Shown: positions 18,688 to 28,407 of the stretch, one piece after another | Position numbering within the stretch: position 1 is the stretch's first letter | Layout: each line of letters begins with the position of its first letter | Source: CAZPXZ01 sp965219495 | GTDB taxonomy: Bacteria > Pseudomonadota > Alphaproteobacteria > Rhodobacterales > CAZPXZ01 | Length of the DNA: 64,000 nt | Assembly (NCBI GenBank): GCA_965219495.1 | Contig: OZ244777.1 | Coordinates: forward strand, 248,001 to 312,000 | Direction: 5' to 3' | Notes under the pieces: model-generated | Database searches by the model: none | What the model was told of the DNA's origin: nothing | The model's input: the letters and a program-made list of their open reading frames with translations, nothing else | Made by a program: the position numbers and the translations under genes

Positions 18688-19723
18688 TCTGAGAGTATCC
18701 ATCAAGAATCTGTTCAAGATATTCGGGGCACGCCCGAAGGAAATCCTGAGTGTTGTCAGGGAGGGCGCCGGGAAAAAGGATCTCTTGGAAGAGCATGAAC
18801 ATGTACTGGGCTTGAACAATGTGAACATGGATATTGAGGCGCAGTGCATTCAAGTAGTCATGGGATTGTCGGGATCCGGAAAATCCACCTTGATTCGTCA
18901 TATCAACCGTCTTATCGAACCGACATCCGGGGAAATCATCGTTGACGGCGAAGACGTCTTGGCAATGTCAGACAATGAGCTACGGGATTTCCGGCGCTTC
19001 AAAGCATCCATGGTGTTTCAGAAATTCGCGCTTCTACCACACCGGACGATTTGGAATAACGTGCTTTATGGGCTGCAAATTCAAGGAATTACGCAGGACG
19101 ATGCGGTAGAACGTGTGCAGCGGTGGATAGAGCGCGTTGGCCTGACGGGATATGGAGACCATTTTCCATCGCAACTATCGGGCGGTATGCAGCAGCGCGT
19201 GGGCCTTGCCCGCGCCTTGGCTACGGATGCGGAAATACTCTTGATGGACGAAGCGTTTTCCGCGTTAGATCCGCTGATCCGCAACGATATGCAGGATGTG
19301 CTCTTGGACCTGCAGCAAGAACTTCACAAGACAATTATTTTCATTACCCACGATCTGGATGAAGCACTGAAAATCGGTGATTCGATCGTCATTTTGCGCG
19401 ATGGCGCTGTAGTTCAGCAGGGCACTCCCCAAGAAATCATCCTGAAGCCTGTCGATGAATACGTCTCTGATTTCATCATGGATATCAACCGCGCGCGAGT
19501 ATTGCGCGTGGATTCTGTCATGGAAACGACGAAAATCGAGAGTGGGCCGGAAGTCGAAGCGGAAACGAAAATTGAAGATGCGCTTCAAATTCTGGTTGGC
19601 GCAAGTGTATCGGAAGCCAAAGTTTCGAGCGATGGAAAGACCATAGGATCAGTGTCCCTCGACCGGATGATTGCAGCAATTGCACGTCCGGAAATTGAGA
19701 AGAGAGAAAGCGTCTATCGCTGA
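18677..19723 (+). CDS. proV: Glycine betaine/quaternary amine ABC transporter, ATP-binding protein
   Basis: ATPase subunit of the ProXWV importer, 348 residues. The ATG at 18677 is chosen because AAGGAAG lies just before it and it overlaps proW by 11 bases; the frame also extends upstream to 18599 within proW. Walker A is GLSGSGKST, Q-loop VFQKFALLPH, signature LSGGMQQRVGLARAL, Walker B ILLMDEAFSALDP and the switch histidine ITHDLDEAL. The N-terminus has the ProV/OpuAA-type extension (IKNLFKIFG) before the ATPase core. A C-terminal tail of about 80 residues is present but only weakly resembles the tandem CBS module of OpuAA. Confidence 0.92.
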   Translation: MELNLRVSIKNLFKIFGARPKEILSVVREGAGKKDLLEEHEHVLGLNNVNMDIEAQCIQVVMGLSGSGKSTLIRHINRLIEPTSGEIIVDGEDVLAMSDNELRDFRRFKASMVFQKFALLPHRTIWNNVLYGLQIQGITQDDAVERVQRWIERVGLTGYGDHFPSQLSGGMQQRVGLARALATDAEILLMDEAFSALDPLIRNDMQDVLLDLQQELHKTIIFITHDLDEALKIGDSIVILRDGAVVQQGTPQEIILKPVDEYVSDFIMDINRARVLRVDSVMETTKIESGPEVEAETKIEDALQILVGASVSEAKVSSDGKTIGSVSLDRMIAAIARPEIEKRESVYR

Positions 19724-19929
19724 TTGAAGGTAGCCGGAGAGACCGCGCCATTGCGCGCGGCAAAAATTGCGTTCGCACCGGATGCCGCTGCCGTCCTCAA
19801 GGGGATGTTTCAATTGCGGATCTCGCTGCAACGATTTCGAAGCTGGTCGCTGCGGATCCGGCGATATTCCGATGTTTGTATTTCCCGTGAGCGGCATGAG
19901 ACTCGATACATTCGTTGGCAGGAAATCGA

Positions 19930-21015
19930 TTGGGAAGCGCCGCAGATTCGCAAAGTTGAGACCGTCCCGACCAAAGCCGGCGACAGGGTACCGAAGGGAG
20001 ACGGCCTCAAGAAGAATTGTGAGATTGCGGCGAACGCGTTGTTCGGCGGTGGAGAGAGGTGTGTCGTGAAGGCCACCGAAGGGGCCGGCCTAGCCATGCG
20101 GAAGGCGGAAACGCTTGCGCTCGTAGGCGACTCGGGCTGCGGAAGGACCATGCTCGCGAAGATGCTGCCCAGCCTTGACCGGCCACTGAGGGTGCAATCG
20201 TACCGGACAACAAGAACATTCAGTTCAGACCCATCGAAAAAAGGAACACCAAAACCGTCGCCTCCATTCAGACGGTGTTTCGGAACCCGTTCAACACCTT
20301 GAATCCGTCCGAGTCGGTTTGCGGACAAATCATGCGTACGCTGGAGAAGTTCAAGATCGGCAATACCGGGAAGAACGCGGGAATCGAATGTCCGAATTGC
20401 TTGATCTTGTGAAACCACGCCGGGAATTTGCAGGACACTTGCCTCGTCAACTGTCAGGCGGCCAGAAGCAGCGCATCGGAATCGCGCGGGTGTCTGCCGC
20501 TCCACTCCGCTTGGTCGTCGCGGATGACCCGTTTTCGCTCTCGATGTTCCCGTACAGGCGGCGGTGACCGACCTGCTGATGGAAATTCAGCCCAAGCGCT
20601 GAATTACGATGTTCTATTAGCCACGGCCTGTCGCTCGTACGCGATCTCGCAGACCGCGTAAGGGTGATGTATCTCGGGCATGAAATGGAGATCGGGACGA
20701 CGGGGCAAGTGTTCGCTCCGCCATATCACCCGAATACCGACGCGCTCCTTTCGGCAGTTCCGGTCGCGGATACGAATGTCGCGAAAAAACGCATCGCGCT
20801 GGGAGGCGAAACTCTTTCGGCGATCGGCCCACCGTCTGGCTGTCCGTATCGAACACTGTGACCCGATAAGAACCATGTGATGGACGGGCGCTGCGAATCC
20901 GAGGTGCCGCCATTGCGGGATATGGGGGACGGGCACCGGATCAAGTGCCATCTGCCAATGGACAGGTTTGAGCGGACGGAGCCGGTGCTCGTCGTTACCG
21001 AAAGCGAAAAGGTGG
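19930..21015 (+). pseudogene. Decayed oligopeptide/dipeptide ABC transporter ATPase
   Basis: Pieces of one DppF/OppF-type ATPase appear in order but in different frames. They are a lead-in with MRKAETLALVGDSGCGRTM (Walker A with Lys changed to Arg, about 20095-20150), ASIQTVFRNPFNTLNPSESV (about 20255), LPRQLSGGQKQRIGIAR (about 20440-20490), VQAAVTDLLMEIQPK followed by a stop near 20600, and VRVMYLGHEMEIGTTG through HPNTDALLSAVPVADT (about 20660-20780). The C-terminal CHLPMD segment is near 20950. At least three frameshifts, in-frame stops and loss of the Walker lysine make it non-functional. It is not derived from the oppD or oppF genes elsewhere in the window as far as can be judged by eye. 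Confidence 0.85.
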
Positions 21016-21071
21016 CTTTGGCAGGCCAGGATCTGTCATTTGGGGAGTGCCATCCGCGACCGCAACGGTGC

Positions 21072-22274
21072 TCAGCCCAATCTCTCACAGAAACGGGCGA
21101 TGCGCGCACAAGCGTCTTCCAAAATTTCGTCGGACGTAGCATACGAGATACGGAAGCAGGGGCTGAGCCCGAACGCGGCGCCGTGCACGACCGCCACACC
21201 CTCGGCGCTGAGCAGTTCGCTTGCAAAGTCCTCGTCGGTGTCAATCCGATTGCCGGCCTCGGTGCACTTGCCAATGCATTCCGCAATCGAGGGATACACA
21301 TAGAACGCGCCTTCGGGAAGCGGGCAGACGATCCCGGGGATATTGGTGAGCGCGTCTACCACCAGGTCGCGCCGTCGCCGGAATGCCCGAACGGAATGGG
21401 GTATGTAGTCTTGGGGGCCGGTCAGCGCTTCGACCGCCGCCCATTGGCTGATGGAACTCGGATTGGTGGTCGATTGCCCCTGAACCTTGCGCATGGCGGC
21501 GATCAATTCGCCGGGTCCGCCGCCGTAACCAATTCGCCAGCCCGTCATCGCGTACGCCTTTGACACGCCGTTTATGGTCAGCGCACGGTCCCGGAGCCCG
21601 GGTTCCACTTGGGCGATGGTGCGGAATTGAAACGGCTCGTAGACGATATGTTCATAAATGTCGTCGGACATGACCCAGACATTCGGATACTGCAATAGCA
21701 CTTGCGCAAGCGCTCGAAGTTCCTCTTCGCTGTAGCCCGCGCCAGTCGGATTGGACGGGGTATTCAAGATCAGCCACTTCGTGCGCTCGGTAATGGCCGC
21801 CTCAAGATCTGCGGGCCCGATCTTGTAGTTTCGGTTGTGAGGAGCGTCGACGCTCACGGGAGTCCCGCCGCACAGGAGCGTCATGTCTGGGTAGCTGACC
21901 CAATACGGCGCAGGAATTATCACCTCGTCGCCCGGATTCAGCGTCGCGAGGAGCGCGTTGAATATGACTTGTTTGGCGCCGCCGCTGACGGAGATTTGGG
22001 CGGAGCTGTATTCGAGGCCGTTTTCCCTCCGAAACTTCTCGGCAATTGCCTCCTTCAATTGAGGCATGCCGTCCGGGTCGGTGTATTTGGTTTCTCCCCG
22101 GTTGATTGCCGATTTTGCAGCCGCCTTGATGTTGTCTGGAGTATCAAAATCCGGCTCCCCCGAACCGAGACCGATCACATCGCGCCCGGCAGCCTGCAGT
22201 TCGCGCGCCTTCGCTGCGACGACAATTGTTGGAGAAGCCTTGATGCGGCCGACGCATTCGGAAATGAAACTCAT
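21072..22274 (-). CDS. aspC: Class I aminotransferase, aspartate aminotransferase type
   Basis: PLP enzyme of fold type I, aminotransferase subgroup I-gamma, most like alphaproteobacterial aspartate (or aspartate/prephenate) aminotransferases. The start at 22274 follows GGAGGAGG at a good distance and gives 400 residues, beginning MSFISECVGRIKASPT. The frame extends further upstream but that part is unrelated. Motifs include the SGGAKQVIFN helix, NTPSNPTG, SDDIYEH and the PLP lysine in NGVSKAYAMTGWRIGY, plus the C-terminal FRISYATS arginine. It is divergent from sdhE across 162 bases. Confidence 0.92.
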   Translation of the reverse strand: MSFISECVGRIKASPTIVVAAKARELQAAGRDVIGLGSGEPDFDTPDNIKAAAKSAINRGETKYTDPDGMPQLKEAIAEKFRRENGLEYSSAQISVSGGAKQVIFNALLATLNPGDEVIIPAPYWVSYPDMTLLCGGTPVSVDAPHNRNYKIGPADLEAAITERTKWLILNTPSNPTGAGYSEEELRALAQVLLQYPNVWVMSDDIYEHIVYEPFQFRTIAQVEPGLRDRALTINGVSKAYAMTGWRIGYGGGPGELIAAMRKVQGQSTTNPSSISQWAAVEALTGPQDYIPHSVRAFRRRRDLVVDALTNIPGIVCPLPEGAFYVYPSIAECIGKCTEAGNRIDTDEDFASELLSAEGVAVVHGAAFGLSPCFRISYATSDEILEDACARIARFCERLG

Positions 22275-22436
22275 GGGACTGCCTCCTCCAATATTCAGCC
22301 GGGTACGCCTGGCATCAGCCTCGAATAGCGAAACCGGATGCCTGCGTCCAGCTTTGTGGATGGATACTCGTGGAAATCGCGGGACAGTTTCAATACCATT
22401 TTGGAACGATCCACCTGCAGACGCAACAGAGGCAGC

Positions 22437-22691
22437 ATGGAGCAGAAGGCACGACTCAGGAAGTTGCGCATTCGAAGTTGGAGGCGGGGAACCCGGGAAA
22501 TGGATCTTCTTCTTGGGGAATTTGCGGATCGCAACTTGGCTACGCTGGAGCATGAGGAAATCGAAGAATTCGAAAGCCTGCTGGATGAGGCGGATGCACA
22601 GGTGTTGGACATGTTGTTCGGCCGAATGCAGGTCAATTCCCTAGCGCGCATAGTCGAGCGAATCCGGGCGTATCATGGCATTGGGCACTAG
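22437..22691 (+). CDS. sdhE: FAD assembly factor SdhE
   Basis: Small soluble protein of the SdhE/Sdh5 (former DUF339) family, which helps attach FAD covalently to the flavoprotein subunit of succinate dehydrogenase. ATG at 22437 gives 84 residues; the frame runs upstream to 22338 but the family begins at RLRKLRIRSWRRGTREMDLLLG. The signature RxxRGxxExDxLLGxF is present with arginine, glycine and glutamate in place. Its stop lies 13 bases before the start of the dehydrogenase gene, so the two may be co-transcribed although no functional link is known. Confidence 0.9.
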   Translation: MEQKARLRKLRIRSWRRGTREMDLLLGEFADRNLATLEHEEIEEFESLLDEADAQVLDMLFGRMQVNSLARIVERIRAYHGIGH

Positions 22692-22704
22692 CGGGGAATA
22701 TCAA

Positions 22705-23622
22705 ATGCAAAAGGAGAATTCGGCAATCGCGTTTGCGGGATTGGGGAACATGGGCCTGCACATGGCGCGCAACCTCTTGTCTGCGGGGCATGTGGTTCAC
22801 GGATTTGACGTATCCAGCGCAGCGTGCGCCACAGCCCGGGAATCCGGCATCGACGTGCGGGAATCCCTCGCCGAAGCGCTGCATGGCGCAGGGGCGCTGG
22901 TTTCGGCTCTGCCCGCCGCGGCGCATGTGCGTTCGGTCTACTTGGGCAAGGGCGGTGCGCTGGAACTGGCAAGCGAAAGGTCGATTTGCATTGACTGTTC
23001 GACCGTTGATGTCGCAACCGCCCGGAAAGTGATCGGCGTCGCCGGGAATCGAGGGATCGATATGGTGGACAGCCCGATGTCGGGTGGCGTGCCCGGTGCC
23101 CGGTCCGGTACGCTTACCTTTATGGTGGGAGGCACAAGCGAGTCCTTTACCCGGGCGCGGCCCATTCTCGAAGTGATGGGCAAGAACATTTTTCATGCGG
23201 GAGGTGCAGGCGCTGGCTGCGCCGCAAAGATCTGCAATAACATGCTCCTTGGCGTGTCCATGATCGGGGTTTCCGAGGCGTTCAATCTTGCAGAACGCCT
23301 CGACCTGGATGCGAAGACTCTCTACCAAATCTCCTCCAACGCCACCGGCCGATGTTGGTCGTTGAACGATTACTGCCCGGCACCCGGACCTGTTTCCAAT
23401 GCGCCTTCTTCCAAGGGATACAAGGCCGGTTTTTCAGGCGAATTGATGCTGAAGGACCTTCGCCTGGCCATGGAAGTCGCACAGGAAGCGCAAGTGGCAA
23501 CGCCCCTTGGCGCGCAAGCCACGCAGATCTACGGAATGATGGACCTTGCAGGGATGAACGATCTCGACTTTTCCGCCGTTATCCGGTTCTTATCGGGCCG
23601 GGGCCGGCCGAGAGGCGAATAG
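22705..23622 (+). CDS. mmsB: 3-hydroxyisobutyrate dehydrogenase family protein
   Basis: NAD-dependent beta-hydroxyacid dehydrogenase, 305 residues from the ATG at 22705. The Rossmann motif is FAGLGNMGLHMARNLL; the substrate-binding signature DSPMSGGVPGARSGTLTFMVGG and the catalytic lysine segment GAGCAAKICNNMLLG follow the family exactly. The C-terminal helical domain ends normally. In valine breakdown this enzyme oxidises 3-hydroxyisobutyrate to methylmalonate semialdehyde; assignment to that substrate is by similarity, and tartronate or other hydroxyacids remain possible. Confidence 0.85.
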   Translation: MQKENSAIAFAGLGNMGLHMARNLLSAGHVVHGFDVSSAACATARESGIDVRESLAEALHGAGALVSALPAAAHVRSVYLGKGGALELASERSICIDCSTVDVATARKVIGVAGNRGIDMVDSPMSGGVPGARSGTLTFMVGGTSESFTRARPILEVMGKNIFHAGGAGAGCAAKICNNMLLGVSMIGVSEAFNLAERLDLDAKTLYQISSNATGRCWSLNDYCPAPGPVSNAPSSKGYKAGFSGELMLKDLRLAMEVAQEAQVATPLGAQATQIYGMMDLAGMNDLDFSAVIRFLSGRGRPRGE

Positions 23623-23722
23623 GACCCGGCATGGGTTCAGCGTCCATTCCAAGCTGTTCATGGTTCGGAGGACGCTGCTGGCAGCGCTGGCCTGCCCTTG
23701 AAGCCGCCCGGCTCATCGCGAA

Positions 23723-24721
23723 ATGGTCACAGTGGAGAAGGTGGGGTTGAACAAGGTCACAAGCTACACGATCGATCCGGGAATATTCAGCCTTCAGGCA
23801 GCTTCCCCGGAAACCCTGGCGCGAAATGCGGAAATCGAGCGCCTTTGTACGGAACTGCCGCCGGCGCACACGCTTCCACCGGAGGTAACCCGGCGTGCAA
23901 GGAAAGAGGGAAGGGGCCTCTTTCCTCCGAACGGCCCCGTGCCGGAAGGGCAGTGGATAAAGATTCCGGGCATCGAGGGAGGGCCGAATCTGCTGCGGTT
24001 GATACCCTATTTGGGCGAACCACGCGGAGTCTACGTCCACATTCACGGTGGCGGCTGGACACTCGGCGCGCCGGAAGAGTTCGATGAGCAGAACCTTCGC
24101 TTGTCCCGCGTCGCGAATGTCTCTGTGGTTTCAGTGAAGTATCGACTTGCTCCAGAACATCCGTGGCCTGCGGCCGTAGATGATTGCGAGGTGGCGTTGC
24201 GGCATGTGCTCAAGAACGCCCGGCAACTGTTCGGGGTGGAAAAGGTCGCGGTCGGCGGGGAATCCGCCGGGGCGCATCTGGCGGCACTGGCCTTGCTGCG
24301 TCTGCGATCCGAACAACTCTCGAAACGAGTCAGTTGCGCGGTATTCGTCTACGGCTGTTTCGATCTTCGAATGACGCCTTCCATGTCGCACTGGGGAAGA
24401 CGCCAATTGATTCTCTCCACGCCAACGGTGGAATGGTTCATTCGCAATTTCATTCCGAGAGATGTGTGCCTGGCGAGCCCGCAGGTTTCCCCTCTGCTTG
24501 CCGACCTGTCGCAGATGCCGCCGGCATTGTTCTCGGTCGGCACGGAAGACCCTTTGCTCGATGACACGCTATTCATGTCGAATCGTTGGGCTGCATCGGG
24601 AGCCGAGGCAGAAGTGCACCTCTACCCGGGAGGCGTGCACGCGTTTGATTGCTTCGACTTGCCAATTGGGGACGCGCTGCATGCTTCCGTTGCCGGATAC
24701 CTTGCACGCAAGATGAATTGA
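23723..24721 (+). CDS. Alpha/beta hydrolase, hormone-sensitive-lipase-type esterase
   Basis: A 332-residue esterase of the HSL (bacterial family IV) type. The oxyanion-hole motif is VHIHGGGW (about residue 110), the nucleophile serine is in GGESAGAHLA (about 175), the acid in GTEDPLLDD and the histidine in GGVHAFDCF near the C-terminus, completing the triad. The PEHPWPAAVDD segment is typical of this family. No signal peptide. The start at 23723 has no strong ribosome-binding site, and later in-frame starts would still keep the whole catalytic core. Substrate unknown. Confidence 0.85.
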   Translation: MVTVEKVGLNKVTSYTIDPGIFSLQAASPETLARNAEIERLCTELPPAHTLPPEVTRRARKEGRGLFPPNGPVPEGQWIKIPGIEGGPNLLRLIPYLGEPRGVYVHIHGGGWTLGAPEEFDEQNLRLSRVANVSVVSVKYRLAPEHPWPAAVDDCEVALRHVLKNARQLFGVEKVAVGGESAGAHLAALALLRLRSEQLSKRVSCAVFVYGCFDLRMTPSMSHWGRRQLILSTPTVEWFIRNFIPRDVCLASPQVSPLLADLSQMPPALFSVGTEDPLLDDTLFMSNRWAASGAEAEVHLYPGGVHAFDCFDLPIGDALHASVAGYLARKMN

Positions 24722-24796
24722 GCCTACGCGCGGACCGGCTATGCGGTGGCGCCAAGAGAGAGGGGAGACTAAGGCGTTGGGGCGTTGGGGTGACGT

Positions 24797-25810
24797 CTAG
24801 CCTCCGGTAACGCTCATATGGCGGGAAACCGCGGGTGCTTGGCCACGCCGTTCATAAACGAAATCGTGTCCCTTGGGCTTGCGGGAAATACCCTCGCGAA
24901 TGGCGCGGACCAATGGCTCGTCGGACTCGCTGGACCGAAGCGGCGCGCGCAGGTCAGCAGCGTCCTCCTGCCCCAGGCACATGTATAGCGTTCCGGTGCA
25001 GGTCACTCGCACCCGGTTGCAGCTTTCACAGAAATTGTGGGTTAAGGGCGTGATAAAACCGACCTTTTTCCCGGTTTCCTTGCATTCGGTGTACCGCGCC
25101 GGACCGCCGGACCGGAAAGGAATATCGACGAGCGTCCAGTCCCTTTCCAGGCGCCGCCGAACCTCGTTCAGACCAAGATACTGGTCGATGCGGTCTTCTT
25201 CGCCAAGTTCCCCGAGCGGCATGACTTCGATGAACGTGAGGTCGAATCCGCGTTCGCCGCACCAGCCCACGAAGTTGGACAGTTCGCCTTCATTCGTGCC
25301 CAGAAGCGCTACGCAGTTGATTTTCACCGCAAGACCGGCCTCGACGGCCGCGTCCAAACCATGAAGCACCTGGTGCATTCGGCCCCAGCGGGTGATTTCG
25401 GCGAAGCGGCGCTCATTCAAAGTGTCTAGAGAAACGTTGATCCGCCGGACTCCCAATGCTGCGAGATCGCTTGCAAATCGGTGGAGTTGCGAACCGTTCG
25501 TGGTCAGTGTGAGTTCGTCCAGCCCATCTCCGAGGTGGCGGGCAAGTTGCTCGAACAACCAAATTACGTTGCGTCGCACAAGCGGTTCTCCCCCGGTCAG
25601 GCGAAGTTTACGAACTCCAAGCCGCACGAATGTCGAGCAGAGCCGGTCCAATTCCTCCAAGGTTAGGAGTTCCTTTTTCGGAAGAAACTCCATGTGTTCC
25701 GACATGCAGTACACGCACCTGAAGTCGCATCGGTCGGTGACCGACACGCGAAGGTAAGAGATCGCGCGTTCGAACGGATCAATCAGGGGGGTGGGACGGG
25801 GCTGATACAT
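24797..25810 (-). CDS. moaA: GTP 3',8-cyclase MoaA
   Basis: Radical SAM enzyme that starts molybdenum cofactor synthesis from GTP. The 337-residue protein has the N-terminal [4Fe-4S] motif CDFRCVYC, the LRLTGGEPLVR segment, and the C-terminal second cluster motif CESCNRVRVTCTGTLYMC. It ends in the double glycine (SVTGG) required in this family. It is convergent with the esterase gene and divergent from thpR; moaC and moeA are in the trp operon about 20 kb away. Confidence 0.96.
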   Translation of the reverse strand: MYQPRPTPLIDPFERAISYLRVSVTDRCDFRCVYCMSEHMEFLPKKELLTLEELDRLCSTFVRLGVRKLRLTGGEPLVRRNVIWLFEQLARHLGDGLDELTLTTNGSQLHRFASDLAALGVRRINVSLDTLNERRFAEITRWGRMHQVLHGLDAAVEAGLAVKINCVALLGTNEGELSNFVGWCGERGFDLTFIEVMPLGELGEEDRIDQYLGLNEVRRRLERDWTLVDIPFRSGGPARYTECKETGKKVGFITPLTHNFCESCNRVRVTCTGTLYMCLGQEDAADLRAPLRSSESDEPLVRAIREGISRKPKGHDFVYERRGQAPAVSRHMSVTGG

Positions 25811-25982
25811 GGATACTGCCTCTTTTCCTTATGCTCGACTAGTATACAGCCTTTCTGGCGGTTTGGCACGGATGGTTCGGCGTATGCGACAATAAAACTA
25901 GGGAACCGGCGGCGCGGTTCTTGAGGGCCAGAGTATACCTCGTCTTCTTCCCTGATTCGAGTCGAGAGGAATTTTGCAAGAA

Positions 25983-26531
25983 ATGCGGCTCTTTGTTGCC
26001 ATTTACCTGCCGGGAAACATCCGCAGCCGGCTCGCCTCCCTGGAGCGCGGAATTCCGGGCGCCCGCTGGGTGCCGTCCGACAACCTGCATATTACCCTCG
26101 CATTCGCGGGAGAGGTCGGCGTTCCACTTGTTGCCGACATCGAAGAGCGCCTGTCTGAAGTCCGGTTTCATCCGTTTGAATTCGCCATTCGAGGCGTTGG
26201 CTATTTTGGCAGCCTTCGAAATGTGCGGGCGGTGTGGGCCGGTGTGGACGTGTCCGAAAACATGAATCGCCTTCAGAAGCGTGTCCGCAGAGCGTTCGAA
26301 CTGGCCGGGGTGCGATTCGACCGTCGGCGATTCCGTCCACATGTTACGCTCGCCCGGGTCCGGGGAGAAACAGGGCACCATCTCGCCAACTTCCTGTCAG
26401 AACACAGCCTGCTGAATATTACCGGAATAGAAGTGCGGGATATTGTGCTCTTCGAGAGTCAGCTGTCCTCCGACGGCGCAACCTACATTCCGCTGAGTCG
26501 ATATCGGCTGGAGCAATCCGTTCACGAGTGA
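25983..26531 (+). CDS. thpR: RNA 2',3'-cyclic phosphodiesterase (LigT/ThpR)
   Basis: 2H phosphoesterase superfamily protein of 182 residues. The two HxTx motifs are HITLAF (about residue 37) and HVTLAR (about residue 121), giving the paired active site, and the N-terminus MRLFVAIYLP is canonical. The ATG at 25983 is preferred, but a TTG at 25974 directly after GAGAGGAATT is possible. The enzyme opens 2',3'-cyclic phosphates on RNA; the biological substrate is not established in most bacteria. It is convergent with glmS. Confidence 0.9.
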   Translation: MRLFVAIYLPGNIRSRLASLERGIPGARWVPSDNLHITLAFAGEVGVPLVADIEERLSEVRFHPFEFAIRGVGYFGSLRNVRAVWAGVDVSENMNRLQKRVRRAFELAGVRFDRRRFRPHVTLARVRGETGHHLANFLSEHSLLNITGIEVRDIVLFESQLSSDGATYIPLSRYRLEQSVHE

Positions 26532-26578
26532 CGCGTTCCTCCGGGTCGAACCCCCGGGGGCGGACCGATCGAGTCGCT

Positions 26579-28399
26579 TCATTCCACCGTTACGGATTTT
26601 GCGAGATTGCGGGGCTTGTCGACATCGGTTCCACGCAAGACCGCCACATGATAGGCCAGCAACTGGATTGCTGGAGCATAGACCAGGGGCGCCACAAAAT
26701 CCGAGCATTCCGGAAGCTCGACCGTGGCGGCGCAGTCCGCCCCGGCTTCGGCGATTCCGGCGCGGTCCGAGAGCAGGATTGCGTTTCCTCCCCGGGCAAT
26801 CACTTCCTGCATGTTTGAAACTGATTTTTCGAAGACGCTGTTCCGCGGCGCCAGCACGACAATGGCGACATTCGGATCGACCAACGCGATCGGACCATGC
26901 TTCAATTCTCCGCCCGCATACCCTTCCGCGTGCATATAGGTGATTTCTTTCAGTTTGAGAGCGCCTTCCAGTGCGACAGGATACATGGTCCCGCGCCCGA
27001 GATAGAGGACGAGCCTGGTCTGGGAGACCAAGGTTGCGATCGAACGAATGGCTTCTTCGGATGCGATGACTTCGGCCATCAGGCGAGGCGTCTCGGAAAG
27101 AGCCGCCGCTATACGGCTTTCGGCGGGGGCATCCAGTGTCCCGCGCTTCCGGCCGAGATGGGCTGCCAGGAAGGCGAGCGTAGCCAACTGCGCGCTGAAT
27201 GCCTTGGTCGAAGCGACGCCGATCTCGGGGCCAGCATGCGTGGCGAGCACCGTGTCAGCTTCGCGCGCTACGCTGCTCTCTTCCACGTTAACAATTCCGA
27301 TGGTCGGGCGTCCCTGCTGCCGGCATAGCCGAAGGGCCGCCAGCGTGTCCGCAGTCTCGCCCGACTGGCTGACAAACACGGCAAGCGCTGTCGGGCCGGA
27401 AGGCGTCGGCCGATATCGAAACTCTGAAGCGAGTTGGCTCTTGGCCCGGATATCGGCGATTTCCTCAATCCAGCGCTCGCCTACCATGGCCGCATAATTT
27501 GCTGTGCCGCAGGCAATCAGGTCCAAAGGCTGGTTCGGGTCCGTGTCCGGAATGGCCAATGGCAAGACTTCCGAATGGCTGGCCGCAAGCCTGCGCGCGA
27601 GCAGCCCGCCCAACACTCCCGGCTGTTCGTGGATTTCCTTTGCCATGAAGTGCCGGTGACCGCCGGTGTCCAGGACCGTTTGTCCGGCTTCAATTGGACG
27701 GGCTTGGCGCACCACGGGCCGTTGCGTGGAATCTTCGACCTGAACGGAATGTCGGGTTACCGAGGCGAGGTCCGACTCCTCCAGGTAGGCCACTTTCGAG
27801 GCGTGCGGCGCGAGCGCGAGCGCGTCGGAAGCGACAAAATTCTCGTGTTCGCCCAGCCCCAGTGCGAGCGGCGAGCCGCGGCGAGCCGCAATGAGCAAAC
27901 CTGGGTGATCGCGGAACACGAAAACAAGCGCAAAGGCCCCGCGAAGTTCAGCGACACATGCGCGTACCGCCTCGACTGGCGGCTTGCCCTCTGCGAGGAA
28001 TGCGTCCGCCAACTGGAGTACGGTCTCAGTGTCCGTTTCGGACTTGAATGTGCGGCCCTCGTTCTCAAGCATTCGGCGCAGTTGTCTGTAATTCTCAATT
28101 ATCCCGTTATGAACAAGGGATACGGCGGAAGTCGAGAGCGGGTGCGCATTGGATTCCGTAGGCGCGCCGTGAGTCGCCCAGCGGGTATGGGCGAGTCCCG
28201 CGTCACCGGAGAGGGGGGCATCGGCAAGCCTTGCCTCAAGATTGGTGATACGGCCAACCGCCCTGCAGGTCTGGATGGCGCCGGGAACGGAAACGGCGAT
28301 TCCCGCTGAATCGTAGCCCCGGTATTCGAGCGCGTGAAGGCTCTTGAGCAGTCGCGGTACGACATTCGAGACGCCTGCGATGGCAACAATTCCGCACAT
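26579..28399 (-). CDS. glmS: Glutamine-fructose-6-phosphate aminotransferase
   Basis: First enzyme of UDP-N-acetylglucosamine synthesis. The 606-residue protein begins MCGIVAIAGV, so the N-terminal cysteine nucleophile of the class II glutaminase is in place; EYRGYDSAG and HTRWATHG follow. Two SIS sugar-isomerase domains fill the C-terminal half (SQSGETADT, GRGTMYPVALEGALKLKE), and the protein ends KSVTVE as in the family. It starts 8 bases after glmU, so the two are one operon. No glmS ribozyme-like element was recognised. Confidence 0.97.
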   Translation of the reverse strand: MCGIVAIAGVSNVVPRLLKSLHALEYRGYDSAGIAVSVPGAIQTCRAVGRITNLEARLADAPLSGDAGLAHTRWATHGAPTESNAHPLSTSAVSLVHNGIIENYRQLRRMLENEGRTFKSETDTETVLQLADAFLAEGKPPVEAVRACVAELRGAFALVFVFRDHPGLLIAARRGSPLALGLGEHENFVASDALALAPHASKVAYLEESDLASVTRHSVQVEDSTQRPVVRQARPIEAGQTVLDTGGHRHFMAKEIHEQPGVLGGLLARRLAASHSEVLPLAIPDTDPNQPLDLIACGTANYAAMVGERWIEEIADIRAKSQLASEFRYRPTPSGPTALAVFVSQSGETADTLAALRLCRQQGRPTIGIVNVEESSVAREADTVLATHAGPEIGVASTKAFSAQLATLAFLAAHLGRKRGTLDAPAESRIAAALSETPRLMAEVIASEEAIRSIATLVSQTRLVLYLGRGTMYPVALEGALKLKEITYMHAEGYAGGELKHGPIALVDPNVAIVVLAPRNSVFEKSVSNMQEVIARGGNAILLSDRAGIAEAGADCAATVELPECSDFVAPLVYAPAIQLLAYHVAVLRGTDVDKPRNLAKSVTVE

Positions 28400-28407
28400 G
28401 AAATTTC

